Below are positions 22,306-31,410 of a stretch of DNA of 64,000 nucleotides, one piece after another. The position numbers were made by a program, and so were the translations under genes. The notes beneath the pieces are model-generated. The model did not search any database. It worked only from the letters and a program-made list of their open reading frames with translations, and had not been told where the DNA came from. The stretch covers positions 2,728,001 through 2,792,000 of the forward strand of contig NZ_OX638201.1 in the NCBI RefSeq assembly GCF_951805225.1, in the 5' to 3' direction. Source of the stretch: an uncultured Flavobacterium sp. (GTDB lineage: Bacteria > Bacteroidota > Bacteroidia > Flavobacteriales > Flavobacteriaceae). How positions within the stretch are numbered: position 1 is the stretch's first letter; each line of letters starts with the position of its first letter.

Positions 22306-23451
22306 TTGATTTTTACTATACTTCTTAGCATCGCAATTTTTCAGGGAATAGTTCTGGGTTTAATAATTTTAAAATCGCCATTATTTTATAGCATTGCAAA
22401 CAAATACTTGTCTTATGCAATATTTACACTCTCGTTGCTTATTCTAAATCTTGTACTCGAAAGATTAGAATTATATGAGCCTTTACCCGTTTTACGTTTT
22501 ATCGATGACATCGAATGGATGTTTGTTTTCCCCGTTTTTATTTTTCTATTTATCGTACATCAGGTAAATCATCCGATAAAGAATTCAAAAAAAAATCTAC
22601 TGCTTTTTATTCCATTTTTTTATTCGACCATTACAAATGTATTTTATGATTGTGATGTTGTAGCGCATATTTTTAAAATTCCGAATTCACTAAAAACTAC
22701 ATTGGAATTTTTAGGTAACTATGATCTTTACATCATTATGATATTCCTGCCGTTTATGGCAATATATACGTATCGATTTATCAAATTTTCGAAAGACAAA
22801 CAAGAAAAGAAATGGATCACATTTTTATGGTCACAGACATTTATAGTATCACTTTCGTGGTTATTAGCCGTTTTAGTATTCTTGTTTTTCGAATATGACA
22901 TTTCTCGTTTTATGGTTATTCTGGCGCTGCTTTCGACGCTTTTAATTCATCTTACCTCCTTTTATGGCATCTTTAAATATAGACTTGCGAGCGATCAGGA
23001 AGGAATAGCTGCTTTACTAAATAAAAAAATTCCCGCTTTCGCTGAAGATTTATCAGAAGATATTATCCTTAAAAAGGAAAGCGAAGTAACCAATTTAGAA
23101 TTTCTCACAAAAGAAAATCCTTATTTCAAAAAGCTGGAAACACTTTGCGAAGTACATCAAATTTACAGAGATCATACTTTAAACCGCGAAAAAGTTGCAG
23201 AACAATTAGGCATAAGTTCCGGTTATGTTTCTCAAGTTGTAAATGCAATTACGGGAGATAATTTTGCAAATTACATCAACAACTATCGTGTCGAAGCGGT
23301 TAAAAAAATGATTCTGGATTCGGAATACGAAAAGTACAGTCTTCTCGCAATTGGTTTGGAATCTGGTTTTACTTCGAAAACTACATTTCATAATGCATTC
23401 AAAAAAGCAACCGGAATGACTCCAAATACCTATCGGAATACCAATAAATAA
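22306..23451 (+). CDS. Membrane-anchored AraC-family regulator
   Basis: A 381-residue protein with about seven membrane helices in the first 230 residues (IAIFQGIVLGLIIL, YLSYAIFTLSLLILNLVL, MFVFPVFIFLFIV and others) and a C-terminal AraC DNA-binding domain (about 280-378). Both helix-turn-helix units are visible: NREKVAEQLGISSGYVSQVV and YSLLAIGLESGFTSKTTFHN, then FKKATGMTPNTYR. The start appears to be TTG at 22306: a stop lies two codons upstream and no ATG occurs before the helices. It precedes the barrel and peptidase genes by about 100 bp and may regulate them. Confidence 0.88.
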   Translation: MIFTILLSIAIFQGIVLGLIILKSPLFYSIANKYLSYAIFTLSLLILNLVLERLELYEPLPVLRFIDDIEWMFVFPVFIFLFIVHQVNHPIKNSKKNLLLFIPFFYSTITNVFYDCDVVAHIFKIPNSLKTTLEFLGNYDLYIIMIFLPFMAIYTYRFIKFSKDKQEKKWITFLWSQTFIVSLSWLLAVLVFLFFEYDISRFMVILALLSTLLIHLTSFYGIFKYRLASDQEGIAALLNKKIPAFAEDLSEDIILKKESEVTNLEFLTKENPYFKKLETLCEVHQIYRDHTLNREKVAEQLGISSGYVSQVVNAITGDNFANYINNYRVEAVKKMILDSEYEKYSLLAIGLESGFTSKTTFHNAFKKATGMTPNTYRNTNK

Positions 23452-23485
23452 GTACGGATTTGTTTAGTTTTAAGGTATTGAACCC

Positions 23486-23513
23486 TTGACTGATTTAGCT
23501 TCCCATACTTTTG
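23486..23513 (+). promoter_or_regulatory. Promoter of the barrel/M23 peptidase pair
   Basis: TTG at 23486-23488, 17 nt, then TACTTTTG at 23506-23513. This matches the flavobacterial promoter TTG-N17-23-TANNTTTG and lies 34 nt upstream of the ATG at 23548. Confidence 0.6.
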
Positions 23514-23547
23514 ACCATGATAATCAACTTAATCATCTCAATTGTAT

Positions 23548-24276
23548 ATGAAATTAAATCGAATCCTTTTTACTACCGCAATTTTGTCTGCGGTAGCTGT
23601 TCAATCACAAACTACTCCAAAAAAGAACCAACTGGAATTTTCGGTAGGAAATGATTTTGGCTTTTTAAAAAATCTCGAATTTGCTCCGGTAAAAATGTAC
23701 GAATATGAAGGTTTAGTTTATAAATTAGGCTACACCAGAACCAGTAAAAATCAAAACCTATTTGAAGTTAAACTGGATTATCTCAAAGCCGAATTAAAAA
23801 CAGATGTATTATCCAATTTAAACACAGATTATTCTAAAGTTGGAGTCGGTTTTTCGTATCTAAAACAAGTTTATAATAAAAATCAGTTTGCTGTTCATGT
23901 AGGACTTCAATCGCAAACCAATACTTCTACTTATCTTAATGGAGATTATTCTCCGTTTCATGATGAGAATTATTTTACTTTTCATCAGGAATTTGGTATC
24001 AAAGGTCGATTTAGTTATCAAATAGATGAAAAACAATATTTAGTATCAAAACTAACTCTTCCTATAATTTTATTAAGAGCTAATAATGCCGATGGTAAAT
24101 TTCATACTCTGGACAGTTATCAAAGTGTTGTATGGGATTTAGAATACGGTTACAAACTTTCTAATCATTTTGATGTAAAGGCGGCATACAACTTCAATTA
24201 TTCACGACTTCAAGTATCGAGCGCATATAGAGAATTGCAACATCAACTAAATCTTGGTATTAACTATAAATTTTAA
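23548..24276 (+). CDS. Putative outer-membrane beta-barrel protein
   Basis: A 242-residue protein with signal peptide MKLNRILFTTAILSAVAVQS. The ATG at 23548 is used; an in-frame TTG two codons upstream is less likely. The rest is regular amphipathic strands such as VYKLGYTRTSKNQNLFEVKL and a final strand HQLNLGINYKF, the usual barrel end. I recognise no named family. Its stop is 2 bp before the start of the M23 peptidase gene, so the two are cotranscribed and perhaps act together at the envelope. Confidence 0.65.
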   Translation: MKLNRILFTTAILSAVAVQSQTTPKKNQLEFSVGNDFGFLKNLEFAPVKMYEYEGLVYKLGYTRTSKNQNLFEVKLDYLKAELKTDVLSNLNTDYSKVGVGFSYLKQVYNKNQFAVHVGLQSQTNTSTYLNGDYSPFHDENYFTFHQEFGIKGRFSYQIDEKQYLVSKLTLPIILLRANNADGKFHTLDSYQSVVWDLEYGYKLSNHFDVKAAYNFNYSRLQVSSAYRELQHQLNLGINYKF

Positions 24277-24278
24277 TT

Positions 24279-24980
24279 ATGAAACTTATCAAAGCTACAG
24301 CTTACACTTTTACTTTTACATTGATTCTTTTATTGATCTCTTGCGCTGATACATTAATTGGCGATGATGGCAAGTTAGACGAAGATATTTACCTGAATTA
24401 CAAAACAAAAACCACATTAGAATTGCCTTTTGATGGTGAATGGTATATCGTTGCAGGAGGAAAAACTTTAGAACAAAATCATCATTTTGCACCTCATCGT
24501 CATCAAAGATATGCGCTGGATATTGTTCAGGTAATAAATGGAAAAGGATTTTCAGGAGACGGAACCAAAAATGAAGATTATTATTGTTTCGGAAAACGTT
24601 TAAATGCGCCCGGAGACGGAAAAATCGTTGCCGTTGTAAATAATGTCGAAGACAATGTCCCAGGAGTTCTTAACACAAAACAAGTTTGGGGAAACTATAT
24701 TATAATTGATCATTTAAATGGAGAGTTTTCGTGTATGGTTCATTTCAAAAAAGGTACTATAATAGTAAAGGAAGGAGATACTGTAATCAGAGGTCAAATG
24801 GTTGGTCAGGTTGGAAATAGTGGTAATTCTTACGGACCACACCTTCATTATCATTTACAAACAACATCATATCTTTGGAATGCCGTTGGACTTCCTATGC
24901 AATTCTCGAACTATTATGCTGATACTGTTTTTAAAGAAAGAGGAGAACCTGTTACTGGTCAAAGAATTAAGAAAGAGTAG
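24279..24980 (+). CDS. M23-family peptidase lipoprotein
   Basis: A 233-residue lipoprotein (TLILLLISC, Cys22). The peptidase domain spans about 60-200. The zinc-site motifs are visible: H..HRHQRYALD (His and Asp of HxxxD) and GPHLHYH near 189-195 (the HxH site), with GKIVAVVNNV and GNYIIIDH in the usual lysostaphin-like sheet. M23 enzymes cut peptidoglycan cross-bridges; without further domains the exact bond is not known. It is transcribed with the barrel gene upstream. Confidence 0.88.
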   Translation: MKLIKATAYTFTFTLILLLISCADTLIGDDGKLDEDIYLNYKTKTTLELPFDGEWYIVAGGKTLEQNHHFAPHRHQRYALDIVQVINGKGFSGDGTKNEDYYCFGKRLNAPGDGKIVAVVNNVEDNVPGVLNTKQVWGNYIIIDHLNGEFSCMVHFKKGTIIVKEGDTVIRGQMVGQVGNSGNSYGPHLHYHLQTTSYLWNAVGLPMQFSNYYADTVFKERGEPVTGQRIKKE

Positions 24981-25079
24981 AGAAAAAGAAGAAAGAGTAA
25001 AGAAGAAAGATGAAAAATATCAGATGAAAGATGTCAGAAATCTAACTATGAAATTTTAAATCTCTAATTCATTAAAAAT

Positions 25080-25277
25080 ATTAATCACACACATCCAATT
25101 CAAAACAAGCATTCGGTTTTGGCTTAAATCAGTTAAATTCCAGTCCCCGAATTTAAATCATAATGATTTTCTTTAAATTTACTTTATAGGGCCACAATGA
25201 ATGAAAATTACAGCGTTTTCATTTATAACTACGTGGTAAATTAGGTGCTCATTTTAAATTGGAAGTGTGTGATTAAT
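25080..25277. repeat. MITE-like element, 198 bp, 26-bp terminal inverted repeats
   Basis: The ends at 25080-25105 and 25252-25277 are inverted repeats equal at 24 of 26 positions, beginning ATTAATCACACAC. The interior has no reading frame of note and differs from other repeats in the window. It fills most of the gap between the M23 gene and the oxidoreductase gene. No target duplication is clear. No transposase with matching ends is present in the window. Confidence 0.7.
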
Positions 25278-25295
25278 TTTCTAAAAAAATATTGT

Positions 25296-26297
25296 TTACT
25301 TTATTTTAATAACAACTTTACCTTTGGCGCGACCACTTTCTACATAAGATAAAGCTTCATTTGTTTCTTCGAAAGGGAAAACTTTATCTAAAACCGGTTT
25401 AATAATTCCTGATTCTATAAGTGTTGTGATTTTGCTTAATTGCTCACCATTCGCTTTCATAAATAAGAAAGAATAGTCTACATTTTTATTAGATGCTTTT
25501 TTACGAATACCGGAACTTAGCAACGAAAGAACTATTTTTACAAACCACGGCGCTTTAATTTCTTTTGCAAAATCTGGCGTTGGCGGTCCTGAAATCGAAA
25601 TTAGTTTTCCGCCCGATTTTAATATTCTTAATGATTTTTCGAGTGTTTTTTGATCCTGACTATTCAATACAACATCGTAATTACTTAGTCGGTTTTCGAA
25701 ATCACTGTTCTTATAATCAACAATAACATCGGCTCCAAGTTTTTCGAGTAAATCAAAACTTTTGGCACTTGCCGTTGTCGCAATCGTAGCTCCTAAATGT
25801 TTTGCCAACTGAATAGCGATTGTCCCAACTCCTCCGGAACCAGCCTGAATAAATACTTTTTGTCCCTGTTTTATATTTGCTTTTTCTACCAAAACTTGCC
25901 ACGCTGTCAAAGCCACTAACGGAATTGAAGCGGCTTCTTCCATCGAAAGATTCTTTGGTTTTAGTGCAACATCTTTTTCATTTATAGCGATTGATTCGGC
26001 AAACGTACCAATGCGATGATCTGACGGACGGGAATAAACCTCATCGCCAACTTTAAAATTCTTTACGTTTTTTCCAACTTTCGTAATAATTCCGGCTACG
26101 TCGTGTCCTAAAATCAAAGGAAGTTTATAGGGCAAAATAAGTTTGAATTCTCCTGTCTTTATTTTAGAATCTAACAGGTTTATTCCTGCTGCATAAACAT
26201 CAACTAAAACATCGTTGTCTTTTAACTCAGGAACAGGCATATCTGCAAATTCTAAAGTTCCGTTTTTGCTGTATTTATTAATTATAAATGCTTTCAT
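25296..26297 (-). CDS. Zinc-independent MDR-family NADP oxidoreductase
   Basis: A 333-residue cytosolic enzyme of the medium-chain dehydrogenase/quinone oxidoreductase type. The N-terminal GroES-like domain shows VYAAGINLLDSKIKTGEF and LILGHDVAGIITKVG. The NAD(P)-binding fold starts with VFIQAGSGGVGTIAIQLAKH (AGSGGVG, about 148-154). The structural-zinc cysteines of alcohol dehydrogenases are absent. Probable substrate: quinones or reactive enones; not determinable from sequence. It is last in a three-gene run behind a TetR regulator, with 21 bp to the SDR gene upstream. Confidence 0.85.
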   Translation of the reverse strand: MKAFIINKYSKNGTLEFADMPVPELKDNDVLVDVYAAGINLLDSKIKTGEFKLILPYKLPLILGHDVAGIITKVGKNVKNFKVGDEVYSRPSDHRIGTFAESIAINEKDVALKPKNLSMEEAASIPLVALTAWQVLVEKANIKQGQKVFIQAGSGGVGTIAIQLAKHLGATIATTASAKSFDLLEKLGADVIVDYKNSDFENRLSNYDVVLNSQDQKTLEKSLRILKSGGKLISISGPPTPDFAKEIKAPWFVKIVLSLLSSGIRKKASNKNVDYSFLFMKANGEQLSKITTLIESGIIKPVLDKVFPFEETNEALSYVESGRAKGKVVIKIK

Positions 26298-26318
26298 TTT
26301 ATATCTTTAAAGTTCAAA

Positions 26319-27086
26319 TTATTGTTTTAGGCTTGCATATATCTTTTTAGGATTCACTAAATTGAAAGCTAACTTTGGAAAAAATCTGCTTACGATATAA
26401 AGCGATTTTGCATCACCAACTCTAATTGTAAATTGATCTTTTTTAATTCCCGAAATAAGTGCTTTTACCAATTGTTCCGGTGTGATTTTCTTATCATTTC
26501 TGTTCGCTGTCATTTCTGTTGCGACAACCGGAGGAAGCAATTCGAATACTTTTACGTTGCTTTTCAAAATCTCTAAATTCTTTCTAAGCGTTCTCGTATA
26601 AAAACTCAAAGCCGTTTTGGTTGGTGCATAAGTTGGTTCTTCAAGAGCCGGAACCAAACTCAAAATCGAAGTTGTATTGATTATCGCAGCTTCTTTTCGT
26701 GATTTTAGCATGTTTATAAAAAGGTTATTCAATCTTATAACACCAAAATAATTGACATTCATTTCATAAACTGCATTTTTCAGGATTTGATCGTTTGCAA
26801 TTCCAAGGTTAAGCGCCGGACTTCCAACTCCAGCGTTGTTATACAAAATATCGATTCCGCCCAAAGAAATCACTTTATCGAAAAGTGCCTTAGTATCTTC
26901 TTCATTTTCAACATCACTTTTAATAATTATTAAGGATGGCAATAACTTTTTTGCTGCTTCTAATTTTGCTAAATTTCTACCTGTAATAATAACTTTTGCT
27001 CCTTCGGCTAAAAATTGTTTTGCAGATTCCAGTCCAATTCCGGATCCACCTCCGGTAATCAATATCGTTTTTCCTTTGATATTCAT
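26319..27086 (-). CDS. Short-chain dehydrogenase (SDR), paralog 2
   Basis: A 255-residue Rossmann enzyme. Cofactor motif TGGGSGIG at about 11-18, NNAG at about 86-89 and the catalytic tyrosine motif YAPTK with an upstream Ser (NTTSILS). The C-terminal part (ELLPPVVATEMTANR) is of the DltE-like kind. It lies 6 bp after the other SDR gene and 21 bp before the MDR gene. The two SDRs share motifs but are clearly diverged, so they probably act on different substrates. Role inferred as carbonyl reduction under TetR control. Confidence 0.85.
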   Translation of the reverse strand: MNIKGKTILITGGGSGIGLESAKQFLAEGAKVIITGRNLAKLEAAKKLLPSLIIIKSDVENEEDTKALFDKVISLGGIDILYNNAGVGSPALNLGIANDQILKNAVYEMNVNYFGVIRLNNLFINMLKSRKEAAIINTTSILSLVPALEEPTYAPTKTALSFYTRTLRKNLEILKSNVKVFELLPPVVATEMTANRNDKKITPEQLVKALISGIKKDQFTIRVGDAKSLYIVSRFFPKLAFNLVNPKKIYASLKQ

Positions 27087-27092
27087 ATCTCG

Positions 27093-27785
27093 TTATTTAA
27101 AAAATTGCTTAGAATCTCCTACCGGAACATCAAACTGACTTTTTTCAAGAGCAATAAATAATTCATCTGAAACTTCTTCCGGTGGAATTCCATTTGCTCC
27201 GCCAATTTCTGCCGAGAATTCTGTATTTACCAACGGAGGATAAACTTCATAAATCTGAAGATTTTTTTCTTCTTCATAGGTATATCGCAACGCAACGGTA
27301 TAACTGTGTAATGCGGCTTTTGTAGCGCCATAAGTAGGCACTAATTTATGACTGCCAAAAACAGCGATAGACGAAATATTTACTATTGCAGCTTCTGCTT
27401 TTTGTATAAGATGAGGCAATAAAAGTTCCGTAAAATGAATTACACTTAAATAGTTTGTATTCATTTCTATAGCTGCTTTTTCGTGTGCATTTAAAGTTTC
27501 ATTTAAAAGATAACTAAAAGCTGCGCCAGCATTATTGATGATGATATTCACATCTGGATAATCTTCTTTTAATTGTTTTGCAATACGAATTCGATCAGAT
27601 TCTATAGACAAATCGCCTTGTATTGCTACTGCATTATCCAATTGTTTTAATGCATTTTCAAGACGTTCACTATTACGTCCGTTTATGATTATTTTATTTC
27701 CTGCTGCATTTAGCTTTTTTGCTATTGCTAATCCTATTCCTGCGCTTCCGCCACTGATGAATATTGTATTTCCTGATGTTTTCAT
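27093..27785 (-). CDS. Short-chain dehydrogenase (SDR), paralog 1
   Basis: A 230-residue SDR with SGGSAGIG at 11-18, NNAG at about 84-87 and the catalytic SIAVFGS...YGATK motif. It is the first gene of the minus-strand SDR-SDR-MDR operon. The 89-bp gap to the TetR gene contains two copies of ACTTTTTRGTATATTT, a motif that also lies upstream of the regulator itself. It is therefore very likely repressed by that regulator. Confidence 0.85.
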   Translation of the reverse strand: MKTSGNTIFISGGSAGIGLAIAKKLNAAGNKIIINGRNSERLENALKQLDNAVAIQGDLSIESDRIRIAKQLKEDYPDVNIIINNAGAAFSYLLNETLNAHEKAAIEMNTNYLSVIHFTELLLPHLIQKAEAAIVNISSIAVFGSHKLVPTYGATKAALHSYTVALRYTYEEEKNLQIYEVYPPLVNTEFSAEIGGANGIPPEEVSDELFIALEKSQFDVPVGDSKQFFK

Positions 27786-27820
27786 TATTATATATTTATA
27801 ATTTAAATTTTACATTTTAG

Positions 27821-27860
27821 ACTTTTTAGTATATTTAAAAATAAACTTTTTGGTATATTT
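27821..27860 (-). promoter_or_regulatory. Two direct copies of the TetR operator motif
   Basis: ACTTTTTAGTATATTT at 27821-27836 and ACTTTTTGGTATATTT at 27845-27860 differ at one base and start 24 bp apart, a little over two helical turns. They sit 36-75 bp upstream of the first SDR start, in its promoter region. Confidence 0.75.
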
Positions 27861-27874
27861 TAGAATAAAAAAAA

Positions 27875-28465
27875 TCAAATCACATATTGCTCTAATTCAT
27901 TTTTTAGGCTTTTTACAAGACCTTGCATTGGTTTTGCTGTATTCATAACTCTGCACATTACAATTCCTCCTTCTACCGAAGCTACTAATTTAAAAGCAAA
28001 AACGGCAGGATCAAGTTTATTAGAAAACTCACCAATATTAATTCCTTCCTGAAGTAGCGCCGTTAATTCCAGTTGACCATTTTTTAATACTTTGGCAACT
28101 TTTTCCTTTATAAAAGGATAATTATCATCAGATTCTACAGCGGTATTAAATATGGGACATCCGCCTGAAATAAAAGTTTCGATTGGGTTTTTATAAAAAT
28201 CTAAAAAAGCAAATATTTTACCTTTTATGGTTTTTCCGCTATAAACGGCAGCTCTAATTTTGTCCGAAACCATTTTTAGCGATAAGTCAATAACTTGTTC
28301 AGTCAAATCTTCTTTATTCTCAAAATGTCCGTAAAGACAACCTTTTGTAAGCTTAGTTGCCTCCAAAACATCATCAATATTAACTCCCGAAATGCCTTTT
28401 TCATTATAAAGCGGCACTGCAGTTTCTAATATAAATTGTTTTGTCTTTTCGGCTTTTGTAAGCAT
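27875..28465 (-). CDS. TetR/AcrR-family repressor
   Basis: A 196-residue regulator. The helix-turn-helix is at about 8-52 (ILETAVPLYNEKGISGVNID, then LTKGCLYGHFENKEDL). The C-terminal ligand domain is all-helical and contains the SGGCPIFNTAVE stretch seen in TetR proteins that sense electrophiles or fatty acid-like ligands. Its gene lies upstream of the SDR-SDR-MDR operon on the same strand. Operator-like sequences flank it on both sides, so it should regulate both itself and the operon. Confidence 0.9.
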   Translation of the reverse strand: MLTKAEKTKQFILETAVPLYNEKGISGVNIDDVLEATKLTKGCLYGHFENKEDLTEQVIDLSLKMVSDKIRAAVYSGKTIKGKIFAFLDFYKNPIETFISGGCPIFNTAVESDDNYPFIKEKVAKVLKNGQLELTALLQEGINIGEFSNKLDPAVFAFKLVASVEGGIVMCRVMNTAKPMQGLVKSLKNELEQYVI

Positions 28466-28486
28466 TATGTTTTGTAATTAGATTGC

Positions 28487-28508
28487 AAATATACTAAAAA
28501 GTATATTT
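28487..28508 (-). promoter_or_regulatory. TetR operator upstream of the regulator gene
   Basis: AAATATACT (28487-28495), four A, then AGTATATTT (28500-28508) form a perfect 9-bp dyad, 22 bp upstream of the ATG at 28465. Read on the minus strand, it contains ACTTTTTAGTATATTT, the motif repeated at 27821 and 27845. Confidence 0.8.
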
Positions 28509-28624
28509 TAAAATCAAAAAATAAATATTTTTTTTCATATTTATTCACAACCTCAGCATTTTAGTACAGAATTAATCCGTTTGGTGTAATTGAAAAAAAA
28601 ATTAATAACAATATTTTGGTCTAG

Positions 28625-28728
28625 TTTGTCATTTCGACGGAGGAGAAATCACACACGTAGCTCGGCAAAAATTGACGACAATAGTTATGGAGTTCCTAGT
28701 GTGATTTCTCCTCCGTCGAAATGACAAA
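28625..28728. repeat. Inverted repeat, perfect 30-bp arms
   Basis: Arms at 28625-28654 and 28699-28728. The right arm starts GTGTGATTTCTCCTCCGTCG, and the loop is 44 nt. The right arm and the following CTTTG are also found split around the IS element at 10127-10150 and 11192-11209. No other feature except the terminator at 28792 was found in the 420-bp gap 28466-28885. Confidence 0.85.
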
Positions 28729-28791
28729 AACTTTGCGTCTTAGCGCCTTTGAGAGATTAATTTACTTTCTAAAAAACCTTAACTTAAATAC

Positions 28792-28821
28792 AAAAAGCCA
28801 CTCGATTTGAGTGGCTTTTTT
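28792..28821 (-). terminator. Terminator of the galactan utilisation operon
   Basis: AAAAAGCCACTC, a 5-nt loop GATTT, then GAGTGGCTTTTTT. The T-run on both strands makes it bidirectional. It lies 65 bp after the GH2 stop at 28886. Confidence 0.85.
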
Positions 28822-28885
28822 CGAAGTAACTAACTAACTTAATACCTGCAAACTAATTTAATGTAATTGCGATATTTTGTTATTA

Positions 28886-31324
28886 TTAAAGTTCAGATTT
28901 TAAATTAATCTTCCCTTTCTGAAGTCCTTTTCCTGTAACTTCCAATTGGATTGCGCCCGGAGTTTTAATCGCTTTAACCAAAACCACCAATTTACCGCTG
29001 AAAAGCTTCATTTTATTTTCGTGAAATATTTCTAATGATGTTGCATCTCCATTACACGCTGCTCTGTAAGTTGCTGCGCCAGTAACTTTAAATTGTAATT
29101 CATTGATTGCCGTTGGACACGGAATTCCGTTTTTATCTACTACCGAAACTGTTACAAAAGAAATATCTTCGCCATCAGCTTTGATAGTTTGACGATCTGC
29201 TTCAAGTACAATTTTATATGCATCTCCGGCAGTTTTCACTTCGCTTTCTGCTGCTATTTTTCCATTCGAATCAAAAGCTACAACTTTTACAGTTCCAGGT
29301 TCATATTTAACATCATTCCACATTAAACGATAACGGTTTTGTGGAGTTGAATTGTTTTTCTTCTGAATTCCCATACTTTTTCCATTTACAAAAAGCTCAG
29401 CGCTGTCGTAATTTGTGTATACGAAAACCGGAGTAATTTCGCCTTCTCTTCCTTTCCAATTCCAATGTGGTAATATGTGAAGCGTTTTATCGGTCTTATT
29501 CCATCTGCTTCTGTAAAGATAAAAACGATCTTTAGGAAGTCCCGCCAAATCTGATATTCCAAAATAAGAACTTCTTGACGGCCATTTTTCATCATAAGGC
29601 GTTGGTTCTCCTAAATAATCAAAACCTGTCCAGACAAATTCTCCAATAACCCACGGTTTGTCATCCTGAAGAACGAAATCTTCATCAGGAACATTTGACC
29701 AGCTACAAGCTTCAAGATCATAAGAAGAAGATTGAAAATCATCGTATTCTTTATTCTTTGCCTGCACTACAGGAAACTTATAAATTCCTCTTGAACTAAC
29801 CGTTGAAGCTGTTTCTGATCCTAATATAAATCCTTGGGGGAATGATTTATATGCTTCTTCATAAAGATGAACTCTATAATTTAATCCCGGAACATCGAGC
29901 AAAGCTCCAAAGCCAGATTCCATAGTTGCTTTTACCTGATCCATACCAACAGTCACGGGTCTTGTAGGATCTTCACGGTGAAAAATGTCCTGTAACCATC
30001 TGGCACGTTTTACCCCTTCAGCTCCCCATTGATCCGGAACTTCATTTCCTGAACTCCACATTACAATACAAGGATGATTTCTTGTGGCTCTCACTAAATT
30101 TACGATGTCTTTTTCTGCGTATTCTTCAAAAAAGCGGTGATATCCGTTTTCTACTTTTGGCTTTGCCCATTCGTCAAAACTTTCAGCAAGAAACATAAAT
30201 CCCATTTCGTCAGCCAATTCAAGCTGCTCAAAAGAAGGCATATTATGAGAACTTCTGATTGCGTTACATCCCAAATCTTTTAGAATCGTCAATTGTCTGC
30301 GAAGTGCCGCTTTGTTTACCGCCGCGCCAAGTGGTCCTAAATCATGATGAAGACAAACTCCTTTAAATTTGGTCACTTTACCATTTAGACTAAATCCTGT
30401 GTTTGGTTCGTATTTTATAAATCTTATACCAAATTTTATGTTTTGTTCGTCTTTTAAAGTTCCGTCGGCTGCGTATAATTTGGTTGTCGCAGTATATAAA
30501 TAAGGCGTTTCAGGACTCCATAAATGAGGGTTTACAACTGACATTACTTGATGGAATTTTCCATCCTTAATTTCTGTATCTTTTTGCGTTGCTACTACAT
30601 TATTACTTGCATCTTTTATTTCAGTTACCATTGACGTATTACTGCCAAGAACCTCAGCTTTAATATCTACAACAGCATTATTATCTTTCATTTCAGGAGT
30701 AGTAATAGAAGTTCCCCATTGCGTGAAACTTTCCTCTTCTTTTACTACGATACTAACTTTTCTATAAAGACCTGCACCCGGATACCATCTTGAAGAAAAT
30801 GGCAAATTGGTCAATTTTACAGCCAATACATTTTCTGAACCTACTTTAAGATCGTTGGTAATATCGATATAAAAATAGCTGTATCCATAACCCCAATTTC
30901 CTATTTTTTTTCCATTCAAATAAACCTGAGGTTCGCTCATTGCGCCTTCGAAAATAAGAAGTGCTTTCTTTCCTTTTTTAAATTCCGGAAGCGAAAATTT
31001 ATTGCGATACCAACCCGTTCCAATATGCGGAAGTGCTCCGGTACGTCCCGTTTTTTCAGTCGCTTCTTTTTCGCCATTCTGCTCAATGATACCGGTCTGA
31101 ATGTCCCATTTTTTGTCAAAAGGTCCGTAAATTGCCCAATCGTGAGGAACACTAACTTTTTCCCATTTTGAAGCATCAAAATCTACAGAAAAAGCATCTC
31201 CTTTTACTTCTTTAGAAAAGCGCCAGTTATCTTTTAAAACAACAGTAGTGGATTGTGACATTATTTTTCCTGACGAAAAAACAAGTAGAAATAAGAATAA
31301 TACTGATTTAAAAATTAATTTCAT
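28886..31324 (-). CDS. GH2 beta-galactosidase with DUF4982
   Basis: An 812-residue secreted or periplasmic enzyme (signal peptide MKLIFKSVLFLFLLVFSSGK). Domains in order: GH2 jelly-roll (about 25-190, TGWYRNKFSLPE and AMSEPQVYLNGKKIG), Ig-like (200-305), TIM barrel (310-600), then DUF4982 (VFVYTNYDSAELFVNGKS) and a GH2 C-terminal domain. The acid/base Glu lies in SSGNEVPDQWG (about 427) and the nucleophile Glu in VIGEFVWTGFDYLGEP (about 561). It should release galactose from the ends of galacto-oligosaccharides made by the two GH53 enzymes upstream in the operon. It is the last gene before the terminator, and a large hairpin (31338-31397) precedes it. Confidence 0.92.
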   Translation of the reverse strand: MKLIFKSVLFLFLLVFSSGKIMSQSTTVVLKDNWRFSKEVKGDAFSVDFDASKWEKVSVPHDWAIYGPFDKKWDIQTGIIEQNGEKEATEKTGRTGALPHIGTGWYRNKFSLPEFKKGKKALLIFEGAMSEPQVYLNGKKIGNWGYGYSYFYIDITNDLKVGSENVLAVKLTNLPFSSRWYPGAGLYRKVSIVVKEEESFTQWGTSITTPEMKDNNAVVDIKAEVLGSNTSMVTEIKDASNNVVATQKDTEIKDGKFHQVMSVVNPHLWSPETPYLYTATTKLYAADGTLKDEQNIKFGIRFIKYEPNTGFSLNGKVTKFKGVCLHHDLGPLGAAVNKAALRRQLTILKDLGCNAIRSSHNMPSFEQLELADEMGFMFLAESFDEWAKPKVENGYHRFFEEYAEKDIVNLVRATRNHPCIVMWSSGNEVPDQWGAEGVKRARWLQDIFHREDPTRPVTVGMDQVKATMESGFGALLDVPGLNYRVHLYEEAYKSFPQGFILGSETASTVSSRGIYKFPVVQAKNKEYDDFQSSSYDLEACSWSNVPDEDFVLQDDKPWVIGEFVWTGFDYLGEPTPYDEKWPSRSSYFGISDLAGLPKDRFYLYRSRWNKTDKTLHILPHWNWKGREGEITPVFVYTNYDSAELFVNGKSMGIQKKNNSTPQNRYRLMWNDVKYEPGTVKVVAFDSNGKIAAESEVKTAGDAYKIVLEADRQTIKADGEDISFVTVSVVDKNGIPCPTAINELQFKVTGAATYRAACNGDATSLEIFHENKMKLFSGKLVVLVKAIKTPGAIQLEVTGKGLQKGKINLKSEL

Positions 31325-31337
31325 TTTTCTGTATATT

Positions 31338-31397
31338 TTTTACCATTAAGAAATTAAGCTCATAAAGCTTAAATCACTTAATTTCTTAATGGTAAAA
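31338..31397 (-). other. Intercistronic hairpin between GH53 and GH2 genes
   Basis: Perfect 21-bp arms at 31338-31358 and 31377-31397 (left arm starts TTTTACCATTAAG), with an 18-nt loop. It fills the 86-bp gap between the two genes. It may protect the upstream mRNA end or lower readthrough into GH2; an interspersed repeat is also possible. Confidence 0.65.
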
Positions 31398-31410
31398 TTT
31401 AATTGTTTAT

